DNA of 18,875 bases, taken from the NCBI GenBank assembly GCA_003524705.1, contig DQGV01000336.1:1-18875 (forward strand). The letters run 5' to 3'. Position 1 is the first letter of the stretch. Every line of letters starts with the position of its first letter. The notes beneath the pieces are model-generated. The model was given only the letters and a program-made list of their open reading frames with translations. It had not been told where the DNA came from and did no database searches. This stretch comes from Anaerolineae bacterium (GTDB taxonomy: Bacteria > Chloroflexota > Anaerolineae > Anaerolineales > Villigracilaceae). Shown here in pieces: positions 13,857-18,875 of this stretch. The position numbers and the translations under genes were made by a program.

Positions 13857-13861
13857 CAACT

Positions 13862-14092
13862 ATGGACAATCCCAATGATCGTGTAGAACGCTTACTTGCA
13901 CTGATACTTCTAAATCAAATGAAGGGCGAATCACAAAGAGATAAAGCTGTTCAATTAAATCTTGCTGGATTCTCAAATTTAGAAATTGCGAATATTTTAG
14001 AAACTAATTCTGCAGTAATAGCCCAAGTTTTATATGAAGCTAAGAAGAATAAAGTTACAAAAAAAGCCAATAAGAAAACATCTGCTAAGTAA
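13862..14092 (+). CDS. Small HTH protein, paralogue 3
   Basis: A 76-residue protein. Residues 7-20 (DRVERLLALILLNQ) form the conserved leucine-rich helix; then AVQLNLAGFSNLEIANILETNSAVIAQVLYEAKKN forms the HTH with the same GFSxxEIAxxL signature as paralogue 4, followed by a strongly basic tail KVTKKANKKTSAK. There is no Shine-Dalgarno and only 5 bases separate it from the gene before, suggesting translational coupling. The HEPN gene follows after 14 bases. Confidence 0.75.
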   Translation: MDNPNDRVERLLALILLNQMKGESQRDKAVQLNLAGFSNLEIANILETNSAVIAQVLYEAKKNKVTKKANKKTSAK

Positions 14093-14106
14093 AAGGGAAT
14101 TAGGCT

Positions 14107-14622
14107 ATGCCAGTAATTCTAGATTATAGACAATTACCATTTGACATTAATAAGGTAACAGAGTCTGGAAAGTTTATTGGGAAATCTACATATTGGAGGT
14201 TATTTGCAATTGAAAACATGTTTCGAGTAGTGATTCATTCTGTTTTATCTGCACAAATCAATATAAATTGGTGGTCATATGTAATAAGTCAAGATAAAAA
14301 TACTCAAGTTCAAAATATGAAGATAAATTACAGAAATTATCCGGGAGGGATTACTCTTCCTGGCTCTCATGATATTTATTATTTATTATTAAGCGATTTA
14401 ACTAAAATAATTACTAATCAACGGAATCTGTTTATTCAAGTCATCCCTAACGTCGATCAATGGATAATTAAACTTGAAAGGATTCGCTTACCAAGAAATT
14501 TAATAAGCCACATGAATTGGCTTAATGTCATAGAAAGAAATCGAATAGATACGACTTACAAAGAAGCTCGCGCCTTATTAAGAAATTTTTCTAATTCAAA
14601 CATTGCAATTTTAATTCCGTAA
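14107..14622 (+). CDS. HEPN-domain protein with an R-x4-H motif (Swt1-HEPN-like)
   Basis: A 171-residue all-helical protein. Its key feature is RNLISH at residues 130-135 inside LERIRLPRNLISHMNWLN. This is the R-x4-6-H signature of HEPN domains, many of which are metal-independent endoribonucleases in toxin-antitoxin, Abi and CRISPR systems. An N-terminal helix IENMFRVVIHSVLSAQ with a following WW and the helix YYLLLSDLTKIITNQ match the general order of Swt1-type HEPN domains: one helix carrying an IEN/LRE-like motif, then a later helix with R-x4-H. No other domain is present. The ATG at 14107 has GGGAATTAGG just upstream. Being flanked by HTH genes on both sides suggests they control or accompany it. 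The HEPN call is by motif and layout only. Confidence 0.65.
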   Translation: MPVILDYRQLPFDINKVTESGKFIGKSTYWRLFAIENMFRVVIHSVLSAQININWWSYVISQDKNTQVQNMKINYRNYPGGITLPGSHDIYYLLLSDLTKIITNQRNLFIQVIPNVDQWIIKLERIRLPRNLISHMNWLNVIERNRIDTTYKEARALLRNFSNSNIAILIP

Positions 14623-14660
14623 TTTTGGAGGCACCTCATAAAAAGAAGGTGAGAAAAATA

Positions 14661-15356
14661 ATGGCAGGAAAATCAAAATTAAATCCTAAAGTACTAGATT
14701 ACCTCCATAAAAAACTAAATAAACCTATAAGTTCTATTAGAAGCGATATTTCTGTTCTTAAACGCGAATATCCAACGGCTACTTTAAATGCAATAGCTCA
14801 AATTTATGCCCAAAAAAATGGAGAGAGCGTAAGACGATTAATTAAAAGCGACGACAAGCTTACAATTCCTATTGTTAATTTTGAAAAACCAGTTATTAAG
14901 AAAATAAAAAAAAGCAGGAGTTCTGAGCCTAAAATAAAAATAATCTTGCAATTTGATACAGATAATCTGTTTCTAAAAAAACATATAAACGAAATCAATA
15001 AAGCTTATACAAAAAATTGCTATACATGTGTTTTTATTCTTGCCAGAAAAGTATTTGAGAACTTAATTATTGAAATAATGAGAGCAAAATATCCAAAAAA
15101 CAGAGAATTGTTTTTTGACGAAAATCTCTTAAGGAATTTAGATTTCAGTATTGTATTAGAAAACCTCTACAAAAAGCGTACAGAGTTTGAGCCTGATAAA
15201 AAGGAGGCAATAGAAAGATTACATCAAAAACTAAAACCTTTCAAAAATGATGCTAACGACAAAGTACATTCGCTTTATCATATCGTGGAAAATTCTCAAG
15301 AAGTAGATAACTGGAATCTTGACACAATAATAGCTCTTATAAAGAAAATCATGTGA
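14661..15356 (+). CDS. Two-domain protein with DUF4145/Abi-like (HEPN-type) C-terminus
   Basis: A 231-residue protein. Residues 1-62 are a small helical domain (KVLDYLHKKLNKP, SDISVLKREYPTATLNAIAQIYAQKNG, RRLI) that I have seen at the N-terminus of unannotated prokaryotic proteins. A basic linker follows (about residues 70-90). The C-terminal part, INEINKAYTKNCYTCVFILARKVFENLIIEIMR and later IERLHQKLKPFKNDANDKVHS, resembles helical DUF4145/Abi-like HEPN relatives: RxxAN-like context then His203, but the usual Arg is replaced, so the ribonuclease motif looks inactive. Start: ATG at 14661 with AAGGTGAG upstream; the TTG at 14625 is less likely. The gap to the preceding gene is 38 bases. Confidence 0.65.
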   Translation: MAGKSKLNPKVLDYLHKKLNKPISSIRSDISVLKREYPTATLNAIAQIYAQKNGESVRRLIKSDDKLTIPIVNFEKPVIKKIKKSRSSEPKIKIILQFDTDNLFLKKHINEINKAYTKNCYTCVFILARKVFENLIIEIMRAKYPKNRELFFDENLLRNLDFSIVLENLYKKRTEFEPDKKEAIERLHQKLKPFKNDANDKVHSLYHIVENSQEVDNWNLDTIIALIKKIM

Positions 15357-15368
15357 AGGAGTTTAGAA

Positions 15369-15623
15369 ATGGCTGATAAAGAAAAAAACTCAGAGGTCAG
15401 TGAATTAGCAAAATATCTAAAAGCAAGTCTTCTTCTTCAAATTCGAACCTTGGCTGAAGATGAAAGTAAAAAAGAGAAAATAGAGTTTATATTATATCGT
15501 TCTGGATTTTCTCGAAATGAAATAGCCGATTTATTAAACAAAAAGTACGAAACTGTAAAGAAAACTTTGCAGACATTAAAAATCAATAATGGAAATTTAA
15601 AGACTGAAAAAGATGGAGAATGA
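15369..15623 (+). CDS. Small HTH protein, paralogue 4
   Basis: An 84-residue protein starting 12 bases after the second HEPN-type gene, with AAGGAG 7 bases before ATG. After an acidic tip comes the leucine-rich helix LAKYLKASLLLQIRTLA, then IEFILYRSGFSRNEIADLLNKKYETVKKTLQTLK, the clearest HTH of the five: GFSxNEIAxLL then a sigma-70 region 4-like recognition helix. The stop overlaps the start region of paralogue 5 (ATGA at 15620). Confidence 0.78.
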   Translation: MADKEKNSEVSELAKYLKASLLLQIRTLAEDESKKEKIEFILYRSGFSRNEIADLLNKKYETVKKTLQTLKINNGNLKTEKDGE

Positions 15624-15625
15624 AA

Positions 15626-15886
15626 ATGAAGGAAAAAGATGATGAGGTGATAAATGACGAACTAGTTGAAACTATTAGAGATTTAACTCGTGTTTTAATA
15701 ATAGTTAATGGCGAATTTGAAAGCCAATCTGAATTAGTTCGAAAACTTTATGATTTTTCTGTATCCCCTGCCAGAATAGCAAAGCTTTTGGGAATGAAGT
15801 CCAAAGATGTTACATCAATTATTTCTAAGAGAAAAAAGTCAAAAAAACAAAGTTCAATAACTAGCAAGTCATTAATTCAAAAGTAA
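15626..15886 (+). CDS. Small HTH protein, paralogue 5
   Basis: An 86-residue protein and the last gene of the cassette. The N-terminal helix is LVETIRDLTRVLIIVNG; the HTH unit is VRKLYDFSVSPARIAKLLGMKSKDVTSIISKRKK. The A(R/E)IAKLL step matches its paralogues although the glycine of the turn entry is replaced. The tail is basic. Two ATGs are available: 15620 overlaps the previous stop and sits too close to GGAG, while 15626 is 7 bases from it and preferred. A weak stem AAGTA/TACTT with a T-run lies at about 15882-15897 and could end the operon. Confidence 0.75.
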   Translation: MKEKDDEVINDELVETIRDLTRVLIIVNGEFESQSELVRKLYDFSVSPARIAKLLGMKSKDVTSIISKRKKSKKQSSITSKSLIQK

Positions 15887-16059
15887 TTTTTCTACTTAAT
15901 ATCCTTACCCAGACTATGGTATTCCTCAGGCGTTTGTATAGAAAGATTTTACAATCTAGAGGCATGACATAAGTACTAATTCCCCACACGGTACTATTGC
16001 GAGTTGTCTGACATTTGAATACAATCCGCCCTCGTTAAAGAAAGGAAAGGAAATTCAAA

Positions 16060-17028
16060 ATGTCAAAATATCGTAATGCACTCCCCCAATTATCTTCCCG
16101 TGATGTATTTATTACGGATGGCGGAATTGAAACAGACTTAATTTTTCATCATGGTATGGAACTACCTAGTTTTGCGTCTTTTGTTTTATTGCAAGATGAA
16201 AAAGGTTCTGAGGCTCTTCGCAATTATTTCCGCGGATATGCTGAAATTGCTCGAAATGAAAAAGTTGGTTTGGTTCTCGAAGCCGCCACTTGGCGCTCCA
16301 ACCCGGGTTGGGGCAAACAACTTGGTTATTCTGAAAATGATTTAGAAGAAATCAATCGTAAAGCAATTGATATGTTGGTTGAATTCCGTAAAGAGTATGA
16401 AACTGAAGATACCAAAGTTGTCATTAGTGGTTGTCTCGGTCCGCGTGGTGATGGGTATAGCCCCAGCAATGTAATGTCTGCTCAAGAAGCGGAAAAATAT
16501 CATTCGGTTCAAATCAACACCTTCAAACAAACCGAAGCGGATTTAGTCACTGCAATTACCATGAACTATGTTGAAGAAGCTCTTGGTATTGCACAAGCCG
16601 CGAAATCGTTAGGGATGCCTGTTGTGATTTCGTTTACAGTCGAAACGGATGGTAAATTACCCACAGGTCAAACCTTGAAAGATGCGATTGAACAAGTTGA
16701 TAAAGAAACAGGAAATCACCCTGCCTATTACATGATTAACTGTGCGCATCCTTCTCATTTTGCGGATGTGCTAGAAAGTGGTGAAGCATGGGCTGAAAGA
16801 ATCGGTGGTATTCGTGCTAATGCTTCTAAGAAAAGCCATGCAGAACTTGATTTCAGCGTTGCGTTAGATGAAGGCAATCCTGCTGAATTAGGTCAAGATT
16901 ACATTGTGCTTTTTGATAAGTTGAAAAACTTGAATGTACTCGGTGGATGTTGTGGTACTGACTCGCGCCATATTGCAGAAATTTGTAAAACTGCGTTACA
17001 ACATCGAAATATGAATGTAATGGCTTAA
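16060..17028 (+). CDS. mmuM: Homocysteine S-methyltransferase
   Basis: A 322-residue zinc enzyme that transfers a methyl group, typically from S-methylmethionine or SAM, to homocysteine, giving methionine. The barrel begins with VFITDGGIETDLIFHHG, the DGGxET signature of the family. Zinc ligands are all present: Cys228 in MINCAHP, and Cys297 and Cys298 in LGGCCGTD. Length matches the stand-alone (MmuM/BHMT-like) enzyme, with no cobalamin domain. AAAGGAAAGGAAA precedes the ATG. The gene is monocistronic, bounded by the HTH/HEPN cassette on the left and a palindromic terminator on the right. The exact methyl donor is not readable, so the symbol is by family. Confidence 0.9.
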   Translation: MSKYRNALPQLSSRDVFITDGGIETDLIFHHGMELPSFASFVLLQDEKGSEALRNYFRGYAEIARNEKVGLVLEAATWRSNPGWGKQLGYSENDLEEINRKAIDMLVEFRKEYETEDTKVVISGCLGPRGDGYSPSNVMSAQEAEKYHSVQINTFKQTEADLVTAITMNYVEEALGIAQAAKSLGMPVVISFTVETDGKLPTGQTLKDAIEQVDKETGNHPAYYMINCAHPSHFADVLESGEAWAERIGGIRANASKKSHAELDFSVALDEGNPAELGQDYIVLFDKLKNLNVLGGCCGTDSRHIAEICKTALQHRNMNVMA

Positions 17029-17032
17029 GTAA

Positions 17033-17065
17033 AAACCTCCGAGGTCTTAAAGACCTCGGAGGTTT
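17033..17065. terminator. Bidirectional palindromic terminator
   Basis: AAACCTCCGAGGTCTT (17033-17048), centre A, AAGACCTCGGAGGTTT (17050-17065): sixteen perfect pairs. It follows the methyltransferase stop by four bases and also lies downstream of nuoN, so it can end transcripts from both sides. Confidence 0.8.
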
Positions 17066-17120
17066 ATATTAACTGTGAGGTTGCTTCGTCGTGACCTCGT
17101 CACTTCTCGCAATGACAAAC

Positions 17121-18563
17121 TTAGAACACTGCTGTACTTGCTAATAAGAATAAAATATTTGGCACAATGCTGACGGCGACTGTCACAATAGCGGTGATGG
17201 CGGTTGTGAAGTTTAACCAAGTTTCGTTTTCTACTGTTGGGTCGCCTTCTTTCATATACATATTGACAACGACTCGTAAATAATAATAAGCAGAGACAAC
17301 TGATGTAAGCACGCCGATAATTGCTAAACCTGTAAAACCACCATCTATGACGGAACGGAAGAGATAGAACTTACCCACCATGCCTAAAGTTGGGGGAAAA
17401 CCAATTAATGAAAGCATGAAGATGGTCATTGCAATGGCGAGGGCTGGATATTTTTTGGCTAAACCAGCGTAATCATCTAATTCAAGACCTTTGTTTTCGG
17501 CTTTTTCTAAAGCAATGACAACACCCCATGTGCCAAAGTTTGCGACAGTGTAAGCCACTAAATAAAACAATCCAGAAGCAATTGCTACAGGTGCAACTTC
17601 TTTATTTCCGTACGGCACGAATGCCATGAGGATATAACCTGCTTGTGCAATGGCTGAATAGGCTAATAGACGTTTGATATTGGTTTGTGATAAGGCTACA
17701 AAATTTCCGACAATCATCGTCAATGCAGAAAGCACCCAGAGAATATTTGTTAAGTCATCTGCTAGGGCGGGGAAAGCATTTGCAAACACACGGAACAATG
17801 CAACAAAACCTGCAATCTTTGCGCCGGATGACATGAAAGCAGTAACGGGTGTAGGTGCGCCTTGATATACATCGGGAGTCCACATGTGGAACGGAACTGC
17901 CGCGACCTTGAAACCAAAACCTACAAGTAAAAGAGCGGCTCCAATAGACAGAAGCAGGCTGAAATCACCGGAAGAGGCGGCGAAGAAAATATCATTCAAC
18001 GCGGTTGAACCTGTCGCACCGTAAATCAAAGCGATTCCATACACAACAAATCCACTGGCGAATGCACCAAGCAAAAAGTATTTCACGCCTGATTCTTCTG
18101 ATTCGATTCTGCGAGAGATGGCGGATAAAACGTATAAAGGAATTGAAAGTAATTCAAGCGCAAGAAAAACAATGATGAGGTCTGTGGCTTGTGACATCAA
18201 CATCATGCCTGTGAGGCTGAATAAGAGAAGTGTGTAATACTCGCCTCTTTCGATGTTCATCCGTTTTGTGTACCCGTAAGCGAGTGCTATCCCAAACAAA
18301 CCGCTGACGAGTAATAAGATGTTGGCGAAAGTGGAGAAACCATCTAACGCCACCATGTTATTGAAGCCTGTGCCTGTGATTCCAATTTGTGTAACGGTAT
18401 ACCCTAATGTAACGGCAATCCCTACAGATGCAAGCATGGCTGTGATACTTTTGCGGTTGCGTGGAATGAATAAATCTACAAGCAAAAGGATACACGCCCA
18501 CACACTCAAAATGATGTATGGAAGCAGGGCATAAAAGTCAGTAAAGGTAGGCGGTGTTATCAT
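17121..18563 (-). CDS. nuoN: NADH-quinone oxidoreductase subunit N
   Basis: A 480-residue antiporter-like membrane subunit of respiratory complex I, which couples electron transfer to proton pumping. Multiple transmembrane helices cover the length. Typical segments: YFLLGAFASGFVVYGIALIYG, with the conserved Lys/aromatic region after SGVKYF; FGFKVAAVPFHMWTPDVYQGAPTPVTAFMSSGAK, the hallmark NuoN/M/L channel helix with its Lys; and LLAYSAIAQAGYILM. Length is normal for NuoN. The ATG at 18563 is 2 bases after the nuoM stop, so the genes are in one operon in the usual M-N order, and nuoN is probably the last gene. There is no clear Shine-Dalgarno, so translation is probably coupled. Confidence 0.96.
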   Translation of the reverse strand: MITPPTFTDFYALLPYIILSVWACILLLVDLFIPRNRKSITAMLASVGIAVTLGYTVTQIGITGTGFNNMVALDGFSTFANILLLVSGLFGIALAYGYTKRMNIERGEYYTLLLFSLTGMMLMSQATDLIIVFLALELLSIPLYVLSAISRRIESEESGVKYFLLGAFASGFVVYGIALIYGATGSTALNDIFFAASSGDFSLLLSIGAALLLVGFGFKVAAVPFHMWTPDVYQGAPTPVTAFMSSGAKIAGFVALFRVFANAFPALADDLTNILWVLSALTMIVGNFVALSQTNIKRLLAYSAIAQAGYILMAFVPYGNKEVAPVAIASGLFYLVAYTVANFGTWGVVIALEKAENKGLELDDYAGLAKKYPALAIAMTIFMLSLIGFPPTLGMVGKFYLFRSVIDGGFTGLAIIGVLTSVVSAYYYLRVVVNMYMKEGDPTVENETWLNFTTAITAIVTVAVSIVPNILFLLASTAVF

Positions 18564-18565
18564 GT

Positions 18566-18875
18566 TTACAGAGGTAAGGCTGATAATAATTTTTCAACGG
18601 CGGGTGCAAGGATGTCGAAGAATGGTTTGGGATATAAACCAATCCAGAACATGAAAATAATCAATGGAACCATCGTTATAATTTCGCGCCAGTTGAGGTC
18701 TTTGAGTTGGTGATGATGTGTAACTTCACCGGCAGGTCCCATAAACATTCTTTGGAACATGTATAAAATGTAAACAGCCGCCATAATCACACCAAGTGCA
18801 GAGATGCCTGCATACCATGGATTACCAATTGCATTTGACCCAAATGCGCCAAGCAAAATGGTGAACTCACCCACA
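18566..18875 (-). CDS. nuoM: NADH-quinone oxidoreductase subunit M, C-terminal end
   Basis: The last 103 or so codons of NuoM, open to the right edge. VGEFTILLGAF is the conserved segment that follows SGF in the family, so the GTG there is internal and the real start is beyond the window. Then comes the helix GVIMAAVYILYMFQRMFMGP with the RMFMGP motif typical of NuoM, a short HHHQLKDLNWRE loop, and the final helix MVPLIIFMFWIGLYPKPFFD. It stops 2 bases before nuoN. It is part of the proton-pumping arm of complex I together with NuoN. Confidence 0.95.
   Translation of the reverse strand, partial: VGEFTILLGAFGSNAIGNPWYAGISALGVIMAAVYILYMFQRMFMGPAGEVTHHHQLKDLNWREIITMVPLIIFMFWIGLYPKPFFDILAPAVEKLLSALPL

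Noticed and set aside
14625..14660. TTG start at 14625 for the two-domain HEPN-type protein
   Set aside because: The ATG at 14661 has better spacing to AAGGTGAG, and the extra residues are a short basic tag with no support.

Overview
The window looks like a chromosomal segment of an AT-rich free-living bacterium. I would guess Chloroflexota, class Anaerolineae. The guess rests on the style of the complex I genes, the homocysteine methyltransferase, the lactone-oxidase-like flavoprotein and the Ig-like secreted protein. No rRNA or other phylogenetic marker is present, so this is inference.

Region 1 (1-4274): end of a VTT/TMEM64 membrane protein, a membrane-anchored glycerophosphodiester phosphodiesterase, a truncated amino-acid permease, a doubtful small membrane ORF, and a reverse-strand secreted Ig-like protein broken by two single-base frameshifts. 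Region 2 (4275-6527): an accessory block. It holds a run of hairpins ending in a clear intrinsic terminator (probable structured RNA), two blocks of exact 8-bp tandem repeats, and a reverse-strand partition operon: a 54-aa ribbon-helix-helix (RHH) protein, ParA, and a 166-aa RHH protein. One repeat block lies inside the coding sequence of the last gene, the other just past its stop, as expected for a centromere. Region 3 (6528-7654): a small ORF with a CCHC zinc knuckle, an HNH endonuclease, an intact tRNA-Lys(CTT), and a truncated tRNA-Lys lying between the intact one and a consensus promoter.

Region 4 (7684-13280): metabolic genes. A forward three-gene unit (small membrane protein, conserved membrane-anchored protein, alpha/beta hydrolase) converges on a membrane-anchored FAD oxidase, separated by a long perfect palindrome. 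The FAD oxidase and a DAO-family FAD oxidoreductase diverge from a symmetric 12-bp inverted repeat that carries a TGCTACAAT box in each direction.

Region 5 (13398-15886) is the most novel part: a compact, very AT-rich, co-directional cassette of seven genes. Five encode 70-86-aa helix-turn-helix proteins that look like divergent paralogues of each other. The other two encode HEPN-type proteins, one with an R-x4-H ribonuclease-type motif and one with a DUF4145/Abi-like helical domain lacking the arginine. No recombinase or transposase is nearby. It could be a defence, toxin-antitoxin or RNA-targeting system, but the function is not established by sequence.

Region 6 (16060-18875): a homocysteine S-methyltransferase, a perfect palindromic terminator, then reverse-strand nuoN and the end of nuoM of respiratory complex I, running off the window.
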